Assembly (NCBI GenBank): GCA_945890485.1
Contig: CAMDCN010000018.1
Coordinates: 1-64,000, forward strand
Length of the DNA stretch: 64,000 bases
Origin: Candidatus Sulfopaludibacter sp. SbA3
Lineage (GTDB): Bacteria > Acidobacteriota > Terriglobia > Bryobacterales > Bryobacteraceae
Reading direction: 5' to 3'
In this document: positions 1 through 9,194 of the stretch, in pieces
Layout of the letters: the number at the start of each line of letters is the position of its first letter
Position numbering within the stretch: the first letter of the stretch is position 1
Notes under the pieces: model-generated
Database searches by the model: none
Told to the model about the DNA's origin: nothing
Seen by the model: only the letters and a program-made list of their open reading frames with translations
Program-made: the position numbers and the translations under genes

Positions 1-52
1 CGGCAATCGTCTCGGCGTGGACGTCGAGGCCCACATAGAGTCTCTTTTTCAT
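1..52 (-). CDS. IS110-family transposase, N-terminal fragment cut by window edge
   Basis: Reading the minus strand from an ATG at 52-50 gives 17 residues beginning MKKRLYVGLDVHAETIA, and the frame runs off the window. This matches the usual N-terminus of IS110-family DEDD recombinases, in which the Asp of GLDVH is the first catalytic acid. A good ribosome-binding site (AAAGGAG in minus-strand sense, about positions 61-67) lies just upstream. The rest of the gene is outside the window, so intactness cannot be judged. The family call rests on this short stretch only. Confidence 0.75.
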   Translation of the reverse strand, partial: MKKRLYVGLDVHAETIA

Positions 53-53
53 A

Positions 54-144
54 GACCAACTCCTTTGACCTTTGCGGCTCTGCGCCGCCTTTCAAGGTTT
101 TCCTGACCGTCAGCGTAACCCGCGTCTCAGGTCAGGGGTTGGTC
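54..144 (-). ncRNA. Structured leader of the IS110-type element (possible bridge RNA or RBS-masking fold)
   Basis: Three helices nest here. Positions 54-61 pair with 137-144 (GACCAAC with GTTGGTC plus one wobble), 74-78 pair with 84-88 (GCGGC/GCCGC), and 102-108 pair with 130-136 (CCTGACC/GGTCAGG). Together they make a three-way junction directly upstream of the transposase. The outer helix lies beside the transposase ribosome-binding site, so it could limit translation. IS110-family elements are known to encode a bridge RNA in the non-coding end next to the recombinase gene; that this is one is inference. The outer boundary of the element is not identified. Confidence 0.4.
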
Positions 145-187
145 GTTTCATATTGACTAAATCGCTTCGCATCGTACCACCCCCTAA

Positions 188-218
188 AGAGCCTCTCCCT
201 CGGGAGGGGCTCTTTTTT
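188..218 (+). terminator. Rho-independent terminator, plus strand
   Basis: A 10-bp stem (GAGCCTCTCC with GGAGGGGCTC, one G-U pair) with a four-base CTCG loop is followed by a run of six T. No plus-strand gene is visible upstream. It may belong to a gene interrupted by the IS element or may shield the neighbouring gene from read-through. The rest of the 219-283 spacer shows nothing recognisable and no strong ribosome-binding site. Confidence 0.7.
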
Positions 219-283
219 GTTACTCCGCCCCTCCCACTTTCGCCCTCCCGCTTCTGGCAAACTAAGAGCTCAGGCTAGTTCTT

Positions 284-3200
284 ATGTTTTCAAGACTTCT
301 GTTCTTACTCAGCATTACTTACTCTGTCCTGGCCGCCGCTCCTCCCGCCGCTTTCTTCGTCGAGCACCGGGACAGCGCCGCCCCCGAAGTCCGCTTTCTT
401 CACCGGTTGCCTTCCGGCCTGCTTGGCCTTGGCGTCAGCCGGACTTACCTCGCCGTCTCCCAGTCCCCAGCCGCTCCCGCGATTGAGATCTCTTACCCCG
501 GCTCCCGCTCCGTAGCCCCCGTGCCAGAACACCGGCTGGCTGCCCGCACGCATCTGCTTCGCGGCGCCGATCCAACGCGCTGGTCCACCGATCTCGCAAA
601 CTTTGAAGCGGTCCGCTATCCCCGCCTCTACCCCGGAATCGACCTGGTCTTCCATGCCCGTTCTGCACAGCTTGAGTACGACTTCGAACTCGCCCCGCAC
701 GCGGACCCCGCTTGTTTGCGTTTGCTCTTCGCCCACGCCTCCCCGCGTCTCACTCCAGCCGGCGAACTGGTGCTGACCTCCCCCGGCGGCGAAGTGGTGC
801 AACGGCCGCCGGTCGCCTATCAAAGCATCGCTGGCCAGCGCACGCCAGTGAACGCGAAGTGGCGGCTCAAAGATCAGACGGCTTCCTTCGAACTCGGCAA
901 GTACGACGCCGCTTATCCGCTTGTGATCGATCCCGTCATCACATACTCCACCTTCCTTGGCGGAGACCGTGCCGACGCTCCGTACCATGCCGTGCTCGAC
1001 TCGGCCAACAACCTGTACGTCGCCGGCGCCACCACTTCGACGAACTTCCAAACCACGGCCGGTGTCGTCCAAGCGACTACCAAAGGCAGCACCGACGGAT
1101 TCATCGCCAAGTTCGCGCCCGATGGCCGGTTACTCTTCTCCACGTTGATCGGCGGCGCCGGGGTCGACAACATCTATGGCGTCGCGGTGAACGCGCAAGG
1201 GGCCATCGGCTTCGGCGGTGTAACCACTTCGCCGGACTTCCCTCTAAAAAATGCGATCCAGACCCAGTTCCGCGGCGGGGCGCCATTTGGCTCTGACGCG
1301 ATGGTCGGCGTGCTCGACCCATCCGGCGCCTCGCTGGTCTACTCCACTTACTGGGGAGGCAGTTTCGAGGACCGCCTGCAGCGCGTCGCTATCGATTCGG
1401 CGGGCAGCGTCTACGCCGTTGGTTACACTTACTCGCGCGACCTGATTACGACCGGCCTTCAGCGGTCCACACGCAATACGAACTTCACGGGCTTCCTCAC
1501 CAAGTTCAGTCCCTCCGGGAACGCTGTGGTTTATTCCACCTACTTTGGCGGCAACACGGCCGAGATCGTTCTCACCGTTCTTGTCGACGCCAATGGCGCG
1601 GCATACCTGGGCGGAGTAACGGCTTCGGACGACCTGCCTGTTTCGCCAAATGCCTTCCAGCGTACGTTTCGCGGCGGCATCGAGTTTCAAGGAGACGGAT
1701 TCCTCGCCAAAGTGAATCCAACGGGTACGGCACTCGAGTTCTGCTCCTACTTCGGGGCCGGCGGCGCGGAATCCATTCGCGCGATTGCTCTCGATCGGGA
1801 GGGTAATATCTATGGCGTCGGCGACACGACCTCCGGCAATCTTCCCGTGACTCCGGGCGCTCTGCAGCCAGAGCGCGGCGGCAATACCGACGGGTTCCTG
1901 ATCAAGGTGAGCCCGACCGCGGATACTCTGCTGACCGCCACCTACCTCGGCGGACCCGGATTTGACACCCTGGATGATGTGCACGTCGGCCCCGACGGCT
2001 CTGTCTTTGCCGCCGGCCGCGCCGATTCGGCGAATCTTACCGCTCGGAATCCTGTGCAGCGCAACTTTGGCGGCGGCCGGGATGGCTACTACGTGCAACT
2101 GAACTCCGCCGGAACGGTCATCCGAAATTCCAGTTATGTTGGCGGCCCAGGTATTGAGGAGATCATCGCTTGCCCGGTGGATTCCACCGGCGCGGTGCAT
2201 CTGGTTGGAGGCACCAGTTCGCCGGAGTATCCGGTGACCGCATCTCCCGCACAGGCCCGCTACGGCGGCGGCCAATTCGATGTCTTCGTTACGAAAGTCA
2301 GCGATCCCGAAGCCGTGGGTCCGCTCCTCATCGGCCCTGCTCGCCTCGTCTTCTCCGCCGCTCCAGCGTCCGCGCCTCTGCGCCAGGCTTTGACGATCCG
2401 CCCAACCCTGGGGCAACCGAATTGGACGATCGCGGTGGCTACTTCGTCTGGTGGAAACTGGCTCTCGGCCACTCCGCTCACGGGTCGCGCCAATGGCGAC
2501 ATCACCATCACCGCCACCCCGGGCGGTCTCGCGGCTGGCGTCTACACCGGATCGCTGACCATCACGAGCGCCGCGCTGGCGGCGTCGACTGTTGTTCCGG
2601 TCACGCTCACCCTCAGTGAGCCACTTCCTGCCATCTCGACCAATGGCGTCGTCAACGCTGCCACGTTTCGGGCGGGCTCGCTTTCGCCTGGTCAAATCAT
2701 CACCCTTTTCGGCGTGAACTTCGGCCCCGCAGCGCTGGTGGGCGGTGTGCTGGGCGCGGACGGGCGCTTCACGACGGAGCTGGCGGGAGTCCGTGTTCTG
2801 TTCGATGGCGTACCGGCTCCGCTGATCTATGTCTCCGCCACGCAAACGAGCGCCGTTGTGCCATATGCCGTGGCGGAGCGAACCACGACGCAATTGACGG
2901 TGGAGTACCGCGGTACGCGCTCGGCGCCGGTCTCCGTGCCGGTGGCGGCCGCGCAGCCGGGGCTCTTCACCGCGAACAGCAGCGGGCAGGGGCCTGGCGC
3001 CATACTCAATCAATCGGGTGCTGTGAACTCCTCTGGCAACCCGGCCCGTCCGGGGGAGATTGTTGTGCTTTACGGCACCGGCGAAGGTCTGACGGATCCG
3101 GCCGCGCCGGATGGGGCCCTGGCCGGCGCCAGCCGCATTGTCGCTCCCGTTACGGTCACGGTTGGCGGAGAGACGGCGGAGGTGCTCTATGCCGGATCCG

Positions 3201-3340
3201 CTCCTGGCTTGGTGGCGGGGGTGATGCAGATCAACGTCCGGCTGCCGGTTGGTTTGGGCGCCGGGCCTCAGCCGGTTGTCGTCACGGTCGGTTCGGCGAG
3301 CAGTCCCGCTGGGGTTACGGTCGCTGTCGGCAACAATTAG
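284..3340 (+). CDS. Secreted SBBP-repeat beta-propeller with Solibacter C-terminal domain
   Basis: 1018 residues. A signal peptide (about 1-18) is followed by the conserved N-terminal domain that normally precedes SBBP repeats (about 20-215). Seven blades follow, each marked by a strand such as STFLGG, STLIGG, STYWGG, STYFGG, CSYFGA, ATYLGG or SSYVGG, spaced about 60-70 residues, which suggests a seven-bladed propeller. A BACON-like Ig-type domain follows at about 680-780, then a TIGR03437 domain from about 785 to the end. No catalytic motif is visible. An extracellular binding or structural role is inferred. The ATG at 284 has only a weak ribosome-binding site but places the signal peptide correctly. 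Confidence 0.85.
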   Translation: MFSRLLFLLSITYSVLAAAPPAAFFVEHRDSAAPEVRFLHRLPSGLLGLGVSRTYLAVSQSPAAPAIEISYPGSRSVAPVPEHRLAARTHLLRGADPTRWSTDLANFEAVRYPRLYPGIDLVFHARSAQLEYDFELAPHADPACLRLLFAHASPRLTPAGELVLTSPGGEVVQRPPVAYQSIAGQRTPVNAKWRLKDQTASFELGKYDAAYPLVIDPVITYSTFLGGDRADAPYHAVLDSANNLYVAGATTSTNFQTTAGVVQATTKGSTDGFIAKFAPDGRLLFSTLIGGAGVDNIYGVAVNAQGAIGFGGVTTSPDFPLKNAIQTQFRGGAPFGSDAMVGVLDPSGASLVYSTYWGGSFEDRLQRVAIDSAGSVYAVGYTYSRDLITTGLQRSTRNTNFTGFLTKFSPSGNAVVYSTYFGGNTAEIVLTVLVDANGAAYLGGVTASDDLPVSPNAFQRTFRGGIEFQGDGFLAKVNPTGTALEFCSYFGAGGAESIRAIALDREGNIYGVGDTTSGNLPVTPGALQPERGGNTDGFLIKVSPTADTLLTATYLGGPGFDTLDDVHVGPDGSVFAAGRADSANLTARNPVQRNFGGGRDGYYVQLNSAGTVIRNSSYVGGPGIEEIIACPVDSTGAVHLVGGTSSPEYPVTASPAQARYGGGQFDVFVTKVSDPEAVGPLLIGPARLVFSAAPASAPLRQALTIRPTLGQPNWTIAVATSSGGNWLSATPLTGRANGDITITATPGGLAAGVYTGSLTITSAALAASTVVPVTLTLSEPLPAISTNGVVNAATFRAGSLSPGQIITLFGVNFGPAALVGGVLGADGRFTTELAGVRVLFDGVPAPLIYVSATQTSAVVPYAVAERTTTQLTVEYRGTRSAPVSVPVAAAQPGLFTANSSGQGPGAILNQSGAVNSSGNPARPGEIVVLYGTGEGLTDPAAPDGALAGASRIVAPVTVTVGGETAEVLYAGSAPGLVAGVMQINVRLPVGLGAGPQPVVVTVGSASSPAGVTVAVGNN

Positions 3341-3409
3341 CTGGCTTGTTGCCGGCGGGAAAGCGGGATACCCTATTCCGATATCACTGGAGCGAAAAGG
3401 AGACGGATT

Positions 3410-4525
3410 ATGAGTGGAATTCGAGTTTTGGTGGGCACGAAGAAGGGTGCTTTCCTTCTTACTTCCAACGCGGAGCGGCGAGAGTGGGCGGTGGATGGCC
3501 CCCACTTTGGCGGCTGGGAGATCTACCATATTGCCGGCTCTCCGGTTGATCCGAACCGGCTCTACGCCTCCCAATCCTCCGGTTGGTTCGGCCAGATTAT
3601 CCAGCGCTCCGACGACGGCGGCCGGACGTGGGAGCCCGTGGGCAACCAGTTTGTGTATCAGGGCGAGACGGGTACCCACCAGTGGTACGACGGCACGCCG
3701 CACCCCTGGGAGTTCAAACGCGTTTGGCATCTGGAGCCCTCGCTCCACGATCCGGATACGGTCTACGCCGGGGTGGAGGACGCCGCGATTTTCCGTTCGA
3801 CCGATGGCGCGCGCACGTGGACCGAGTTGCCTGGTCTCCGTCAGCACAGCACGGGTTCCCGCTGGCAGCCCGGCGCCGGAGGCATGTGTCTGCATACGAT
3901 CCTGCTTGATCCGGTCGACCCGAAGCGAATCTACGTCGCGATCTCCGCGGCCGGTGCGTTCCGAACCGACGATGGCGGTGAGACGTGGCGGCCGATCAAT
4001 CAGGGCCTGCGCTCCGAGTTCCTGCCGGACCAGGAGGCGGAAGTGGGTCACTGTGTGCATCGAATCGCGATGCATCCCAGCCGGCCTAACGTGCTCTTCA
4101 TGCAGAAGCATTGGGACGTGATGCGCAGCGACGATGCGGGTGACTCGTGGCGCGAGGTCAGCGGGAACCTTCCCGTTGATTTCGGTTTTCCGATCGCGGT
4201 TCACGCGCATGAACCGGAGACGATTTATGTTGTGCCGATCAAGAGCGACTCGGAGCACTTTCCGCCGGAAGGGAAGCTGCGTGTTTATCGCAGCCGGACG
4301 GGCGGCACGGAATGGGAAGCGCTGACCAAGGGGTTGCCGCAGTCTGATTGCTACGTCAATATTCTTCGCGATGCGATGGCGGTTGATCGGCTGGACGAGT
4401 GTGGGATCTACTTTGGTACGTCCGGTGGTCAGGTCTATGTCTCCCCGAACGGCGGGGACGACTGGCAGTGCATTGTGCATGATCTTCCACCGGTGCTCTC
4501 GGTTGAGGTGCAGACGCTGCCATGA
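3410..4525 (+). CDS. Asp-box (BNR) beta-propeller protein, sialidase/VPS10-like fold
   Basis: 371 residues without an obvious signal peptide. Six Asp-box motifs recur every 50-60 residues: [53 protein letters not shown] and [11 protein letters not shown]. Such motifs mark sialidase-type and VPS10-type propellers. The arginine triad of a true sialidase is not evident, so the common label exo-alpha-sialidase should not be taken as a function. A strong AAAAGGAGA ribosome-binding site precedes the ATG. The stop overlaps the start of the MoaD-like gene by four bases (ATGA), so the two are very probably translationally coupled. Confidence 0.85.
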   Translation: MSGIRVLVGTKKGAFLLTSNAERREWAVDGPHFGGWEIYHIAGSPVDPNRLYASQSSGWFGQIIQRSDDGGRTWEPVGNQFVYQGETGTHQWYDGTPHPWEFKRVWHLEPSLHDPDTVYAGVEDAAIFRSTDGARTWTELPGLRQHSTGSRWQPGAGGMCLHTILLDPVDPKRIYVAISAAGAFRTDDGGETWRPINQGLRSEFLPDQEAEVGHCVHRIAMHPSRPNVLFMQKHWDVMRSDDAGDSWREVSGNLPVDFGFPIAVHAHEPETIYVVPIKSDSEHFPPEGKLRVYRSRTGGTEWEALTKGLPQSDCYVNILRDAMAVDRLDECGIYFGTSGGQVYVSPNGGDDWQCIVHDLPPVLSVEVQTLP

Positions 4526-4818
4526 TCCGGGTGATTCTGCCAGCGCATTTACGGACGCTGGCTCGGGTGGGCGGCGAAGTTTCCTTAGCCGTCCCGGCGC
4601 CGATTACCATCCGTTCGGTGTTGGATGAGCTGGAGGGGCGGTATCCGATGCTGCTGGGCACCATCCGCGATGGTGTGACCGGCGAGCGGCGGCCTTTCCT
4701 GCGGTTCTTTGTGTGTTCGGAGGACTGGTCGCATGGGGCGGAGGACCGGGCGCTGCCGGCGGCGATCTGTGATGGCACGGAGCCGCTGATCGTGCTGGGC
4801 GCGATTGCTGGAGGGTGA
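4522..4818 (+). CDS. MoaD/ThiS-like ubiquitin-fold protein
   Basis: 98 residues ending in AIAGG. Length, beta-grasp-like pattern and the C-terminal Gly-Gly fit the MoaD/ThiS sulfur-carrier family, in which the terminal glycine is adenylated by an E1-like enzyme and then thiocarboxylated. No MoeB/ThiF-type activator, MoaE or ThiG gene is nearby. Its only close partner is the Asp-box propeller, with which it shares an ATGA overlap, so a role other than cofactor synthesis (protein modification or sulfur delivery to the propeller) is possible. That role is inference. Confidence 0.75.
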   Translation: MIRVILPAHLRTLARVGGEVSLAVPAPITIRSVLDELEGRYPMLLGTIRDGVTGERRPFLRFFVCSEDWSHGAEDRALPAAICDGTEPLIVLGAIAGG

Positions 4819-4822
4819 TGGC

Positions 4823-5689
4823 CTACCGCGCGGCGCAGGCGGCGATGATCTCTAACAGTGGTTGCAGGGAACGCTGTTCCAGCAGATAGGGGGTGCCATA
4901 CTCCGGTGTCGGATTGCGACGGAAGTGGACGGTCACTGCGCCGCACGGCGCGCCTAGCCGGTCCACAAACCGCGTGGGGATTGCGAACTGCTCCTGCTTT
5001 TCAAATGGCGGGCTCCGGAACTCTGCGCCGCCGAGCGGCAGGGCAGGGGTGGCCCAATTGTGGTCTCCTTCGAATCGGTAGCCGAAGGCACGGGTTTCCG
5101 CTTTGTCGCCTGCTTGGGTTGGAATGCGGGCGCCTTCGTTGGCAGAAGCTTCTAGGCCAGTGGCCAGCCACCGCCAGTCGCCCTTTAACCAACCGAGGAT
5201 GACCCGGTCGAGCGCATCGCGCGGTTGCATCCCTCGCACGCAGGAGATGGAGAGCAGGGCCGGCCGCTGCTCGGAGACGTAGGAGGTGAGGTCCAGGGCG
5301 ATGGCCCGGATGCTGTCGTTCTGCGCGACATCTTCCAGTTGACTGAGGAGCGGTAGCGCATCCTCCCGCCGGAGCGAGGCATACACGCTGGCGATCCAGA
5401 ACAACCGCCGGTAGTGGGTTCGTTTCGTAATTTGGCGTTGCAGCGTCGTTTCAATCGGGGCGACCGCGCTTTCGCCGAGACGGTGCAATGCCGAAGTCGC
5501 ACTCCGATCTGGTTCCTCCATGCCACATGTGAAAAGACCGGTGTCGAGCAAACTGCGATCGCGATGGAGCAGAAAGTCGAGCAATTCCGCAGCCGTGCGG
5601 TCGTCGGCCCGGCACACTGGTGCGCCGAGGATCACGGCGGCTACGGTCAAGCTCCAGAGACTCAGCAACGGTGCGGGAACGTTCATCAC
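4823..5689 (-). CDS. Secreted protein of unknown function
   Basis: 288 residues starting with GTG at 5689 (ATG at 5686 is an alternative), with a signal peptide at about 1-28 ending before ADDRTA. Residues 30-170 are helical and HEAT-like (ALHRLGESAVAPIE, LRREDALPLLSQLEDVA). The C-terminal half has few helices. I do not recognise the family. It starts 9 bases after the DUF1552 stop and is probably the third gene of that transcript, although no clear ribosome-binding site is present. The 3' end lies 4 bases from the convergent MoaD-like gene. Confidence 0.6.
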   Translation of the reverse strand: MMNVPAPLLSLWSLTVAAVILGAPVCRADDRTAAELLDFLLHRDRSLLDTGLFTCGMEEPDRSATSALHRLGESAVAPIETTLQRQITKRTHYRRLFWIASVYASLRREDALPLLSQLEDVAQNDSIRAIALDLTSYVSEQRPALLSISCVRGMQPRDALDRVILGWLKGDWRWLATGLEASANEGARIPTQAGDKAETRAFGYRFEGDHNWATPALPLGGAEFRSPPFEKQEQFAIPTRFVDRLGAPCGAVTVHFRRNPTPEYGTPYLLEQRSLQPLLEIIAACAAR

Positions 5690-5698
5690 AACGGAAGC

Positions 5699-6973
5699 CT
5701 ACGCCAACCCCGTCAAGTAGTCCAACCGTCCCGTCGCATCGCCGAAGCGGTCCACCGGAACCCCGGCGAGATCCAACAGGGACAAATGCAGATTCGCGAC
5801 GGGGGTGTTCTTCGGATAGGTCAGGTGGCGGCCGCCGCCCAGTTTGCCGCCCGCAACCAGAGTCGGGAGATTGTTGTGGTCATGCGCATTCGGGTCGCCG
5901 ATCGACGCCCCATAGAGCGCGATCGTGCTATCGAGCAGCGTCCCTTCGCCGTCCGGCGTGGCCCGCAACTTGTCGAGGAAATAGGCGAATTGCTCCATAT
6001 GGAACGCGTTGATCTTGGCCACCTTTTCGATCAGTTCCGCGTCGCCGCGGTGGTGGGTGCACGAATGGTGCGCCTCGGGAACGCCAGCCTCCGGGTAGGT
6101 TTGCAGACCTCCCTCGCGGGCCAGCATAAACGTAATCATCCGCGTCGAGCCTGACGCGAAAGCCAGCGCGGAAAGGTCGAACAATAGCCGGGCGTGTTCC
6201 CGGTAACTCGTCGGAATTCCGGCCGGCGCGGCCGTTCCCACGCTCGGTCCGGCCTTCTCCATCCGCGTCTCCACTTCGCGGATCGCCGTCAGATACTCTT
6301 CCAGCTTTCGCTTGTCCGTCGCGCCCAGATCGCGAGACAGGCGTGCCGTCTCGGTCCGGGTTAGATCCAACACGCTCCGCCGCGCCGCCCGCTGCCCCGG
6401 CGTTAAACTCGCGTCGCCGAACAGCCTCTCAAATACGATGCGCGGATTCATCTCCGGCGGCAGCGGCTGCGTTTCGGACTTCCAGGAGATGCTCTGATAG
6501 ACGCAACTGTAGCTGTCGCAGGAACCCACTTGGCGGCTGTCTTCGCAGGTGATCTCCAGCGAAGGAATCCGCGTACTCTTCGCGAAATGCGTTGCCGCGA
6601 TCTGGTCCATGGAGATGCCACAGCGGATGTCGGCCCCCTCGGTCTTTCTGGGATGTACGCCGGTCAGGTAGCTGGACGCGGCACGGGCGTGGTCACCCGA
6701 TCCATCTCCCAGCGCATTGCCCTGATTGGCGGCCAGGCCGCTCAACACTGCGAAATGCGAACGATGCTTTTCGAGCGGGGCCAGGGTCCGGGGAAGGGAA
6801 AAGCCCGTTCCCGTGGTGGCTGGCGTCCAGTGGGGCATGATTTTCCCACTCGGGGCGTAGACGATGATCAGCCGCTTGGGTGTCGCCACCGGCGCCGCCA
6901 TGGCTTCGAGCCAGGGCAACCCGATGGCCGCTCCCACGCCTTGCAGAAGATGCCTTCTTGAAAGTCTCGTCGT
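5699..6973 (-). CDS. DUF1552 family protein with Tat-type signal and damaged start codon
   Basis: The body matches DUF1552 (SGDHARAASSYLTG, CDSYSCVYQSISWKSE, NPRIVFERLFGD). The first ordinary start is a GTG at 6937, but that would remove most of the signal. In-frame sequence upstream reads TRLSRRHLLQGVGAAIGLPW, a twin-arginine leader typical of the family. It is preceded by AAGGAGG (minus sense, 6977-6983), yet the codon where ATG is expected (6973-6971) is ACG. I place the start there on the basis of the leader and ribosome-binding site. The same base also affects the stop of the gene upstream (see findings). DUF1552 proteins are usually encoded beside DUF1592 cytochrome-type proteins; their biochemical role is not established. 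Confidence 0.8.
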   Translation of the reverse strand, partial: TTRLSRRHLLQGVGAAIGLPWLEAMAAPVATPKRLIIVYAPSGKIMPHWTPATTGTGFSLPRTLAPLEKHRSHFAVLSGLAANQGNALGDGSGDHARAASSYLTGVHPRKTEGADIRCGISMDQIAATHFAKSTRIPSLEITCEDSRQVGSCDSYSCVYQSISWKSETQPLPPEMNPRIVFERLFGDASLTPGQRAARRSVLDLTRTETARLSRDLGATDKRKLEEYLTAIREVETRMEKAGPSVGTAAPAGIPTSYREHARLLFDLSALAFASGSTRMITFMLAREGGLQTYPEAGVPEAHHSCTHHRGDAELIEKVAKINAFHMEQFAYFLDKLRATPDGEGTLLDSTIALYGASIGDPNAHDHNNLPTLVAGGKLGGGRHLTYPKNTPVANLHLSLLDLAGVPVDRFGDATGRLDYLTGLA

Positions 6974-9156
6974 GCGCCTCCTTCGCCGCGCCGTTTCCGG
7001 AACGGTTCACTTTCTACAATGCCCAGAATCAACTCCTGCATGCGATAGCCGTTCGCGCGCAGGCGGTCCACGATTTGCCGCACGGCGGCCCGGTCGCGTA
7101 GCTCCACACCGCGGCCCAATGCATAGGTCAACATCTTTTCGGTGAGTGCGCGTGCGAAAACGTCGGGGTCGGACTTCAAGATTTTCTTCATCCCGGCAGG
7201 GGTGGAGAAACGCACCCCGCCGGGCAGTTCACCCGAAGCGTCTTCCTCGCGCCAGCGGCCAATGGCGTCGTAGTTCTCGAGCCCGAATCCCAGCGGGTCC
7301 ATCCGCGCATGGCAGGCAGCACAGGCTGCACTCGACCGGTGCTTTTCAAGCTGCTGGCGCATCGACCCGCCGCTAACCGCTGCTTTCTCCTCCAGCGCCG
7401 GAACATCCGGCGGCGGTGGCGGTGGCGGCTGATTCAGCAGGTTGTCGAGGATCCACTTGCCGCGGATGACCGGACTCGTTCGCGTGGGGTAGGACGATAC
7501 CGTCAGGACGCTGCCGTGCGAAAGAACGCCACCGCGTTGGACGCCGTCGAGGTCTACCCGGCGGAACTCCTCGCCTCTCACCCCGGCGATGCCATAGTGC
7601 TTGGCGAGCGCCTCGTTCAAGTAGGTGAAGGGCGCATCGAGGAAGTCGAGGATCGACCGGTTCTCCCGCAGAATCTCCGTGAAAAAGAGGTTCGTCTCCG
7701 TCCGCATCGCCGCAGCCAGTTCCCCGTTGAATGCCGGGAACAGCTTGGCGTCCGGCTTCAGTACGGAGAGGTTCCTCGTCTGCAGCCACTGCCCGGCGAA
7801 GCTCTCGACGAATGCGGCGGATCGCGGATCCCGCAGCATCCGCAACGCCTGCTCTTTCACCGTAGCTTCGAGTTTTCCTGAATCGGCCAGTTGGGACAGG
7901 GACTCGTCGGGCAGGCTCCCCCAGAGGAAGTAGGAGAGGCGCGACGCCAGTTCATGATTGGAGATGGGGTGTGTCCCCAGGCCGCGGTCGCGTTCGACGC
8001 GGAACAGGAAATGGGGAGAGACCAGGATCGCCATCAGGGAACTGCGCATGGCCTCTTCGAACGAGCCGGTCCGCGTCTGCTCCCGCGCCGCAAGTCCCAG
8101 CAAGCCATCCATCTCTGTGCCAGTAACCGGCCGGCGCCAAGCTTTGCGCGCGAGCGGCGCCAGGATCTGCCTCGCGCACCCGGCACCATGTTGGCCCGGC
8201 GCGTGGCCGCACGAAAAGAACTTCCGGTCTGGTGATTGTCCGGCGGCCAACGGGCCGTAAACCTGCAGGTATTCGAGATAGGGCGGCGTACCTTTGTACG
8301 GAGGATCGGGCAGCACGGTGATGGTCGCCTCCACCCGGTGCCGGCCAGCGGCAACGCGCACGCCGGGGGCTTCGATAGCGCGATCGATCTGGTAGTAGAA
8401 ACGCAATTCGCCCTCTGCCGCGGGCTTCCCATCGACGGTCATCCGCATTCGCACGCGGGTCCCGTCCTTGAGCGCCTGATAGAACGCGGCCCGCAGCGTA
8501 TAAACTCCTGCTACCGGAAAGACGTGGTCCACGGTCATGCGCAGTTGACGGTCTTGCCCGATTCGTTCGGCCAGGTAGCGGTGCATGGTTGCCGGCACCA
8601 CTTCTCCGGGCAAGGGGATGGCGGCCTGGGCCACTCGCTCGGCGGCTTTCAGATACTGATCGGTCTGTCCCGAGTTGACGGAGAGCACGTCGCCGATGTT
8701 GTCAAAGCCATAGCCGTAGGGATCGGCGGGGAAGTCCTCGCCGGGGTTCATGTCGAGGCTCAAGAGATCGCGGACGGAGTTCGTGTATTCGAACCGGTTG
8801 AGCCGCCGGGCGGTGACGCGGCCGGGGTCGGCGGGGCGGCTGCGGTCGATGGCTTCATAGGACGAGTCGACCCAGCGGACGACGGATTGCAACTTCTCTT
8901 CGCCAGGTCTCGGGGCGCCTTTCGGCGGCATTTCTCCGGAGCGGATCTTGTTTGCGATGCGCTCCCATTTGTCCCGTTGGCTTAGCGTCTCGTTGCCGGA
9001 CGCCGCAAGGAGCGAGGGCATTGCCAGGCCGCCAGCCGGTGATTTCGCGCCGTGGCACGAGGCGCAATGGGTCTGCAAGACGGGCTTAACGGAATCGAGA
9101 AACGGATCAGCGCCGAACGCCAACGCGCCAAACAGAAATGCGGCCATGCGCCTCAT
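6868..9156 (-). CDS. Secreted cytochrome-type DUF1587/1592/1595/1588/1585 protein
   Basis: 762 residues. A signal peptide ends near GALAFGA. A haem-type CASCH motif at about residue 35 lies in a planctomycete-type cytochrome c domain. A chain of families that occur together follows: DUF1587 (RRLNRFEYTNSVRDLLSLD), a carbohydrate-binding-like middle region, DUF1592 (LASRLSYFLWGSLPDESL), DUF1595/1588 with a second CAACH motif followed by DPLGFGLENYDA, and DUF1585 near the C-terminus. The last 34 residues (Arg- and Trp-rich, after GEGGA) do not look like the family and overlap the DUF1552 leader. They exist only because the expected TGA at 6972-6970 reads CGA. The original product probably had 728 residues. 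A periplasmic redox or polymer-oxidation role is likely, substrate unknown. Confidence 0.88.
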   Translation of the reverse strand: MRRMAAFLFGALAFGADPFLDSVKPVLQTHCASCHGAKSPAGGLAMPSLLAASGNETLSQRDKWERIANKIRSGEMPPKGAPRPGEEKLQSVVRWVDSSYEAIDRSRPADPGRVTARRLNRFEYTNSVRDLLSLDMNPGEDFPADPYGYGFDNIGDVLSVNSGQTDQYLKAAERVAQAAIPLPGEVVPATMHRYLAERIGQDRQLRMTVDHVFPVAGVYTLRAAFYQALKDGTRVRMRMTVDGKPAAEGELRFYYQIDRAIEAPGVRVAAGRHRVEATITVLPDPPYKGTPPYLEYLQVYGPLAAGQSPDRKFFSCGHAPGQHGAGCARQILAPLARKAWRRPVTGTEMDGLLGLAAREQTRTGSFEEAMRSSLMAILVSPHFLFRVERDRGLGTHPISNHELASRLSYFLWGSLPDESLSQLADSGKLEATVKEQALRMLRDPRSAAFVESFAGQWLQTRNLSVLKPDAKLFPAFNGELAAAMRTETNLFFTEILRENRSILDFLDAPFTYLNEALAKHYGIAGVRGEEFRRVDLDGVQRGGVLSHGSVLTVSSYPTRTSPVIRGKWILDNLLNQPPPPPPPDVPALEEKAAVSGGSMRQQLEKHRSSAACAACHARMDPLGFGLENYDAIGRWREEDASGELPGGVRFSTPAGMKKILKSDPDVFARALTEKMLTYALGRGVELRDRAAVRQIVDRLRANGYRMQELILGIVESEPFRKRRGEGGARRDFQEGIFCKAWERPSGCPGSKPWRRRWRHPSG

Positions 9157-9194
9157 GCGGGAAGTCTATCACCCCGCCGTCCGTCTCCTGCTCT

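Noticed and set aside
1244-4480. 1078-codon minus-strand open frame opposite the SBBP and Asp-box genes
   Set aside because: It spans two recognised plus-strand genes and the gap between them, has no family motifs and an Arg/Gly/Ala composition typical of antisense frames in GC-rich DNA.
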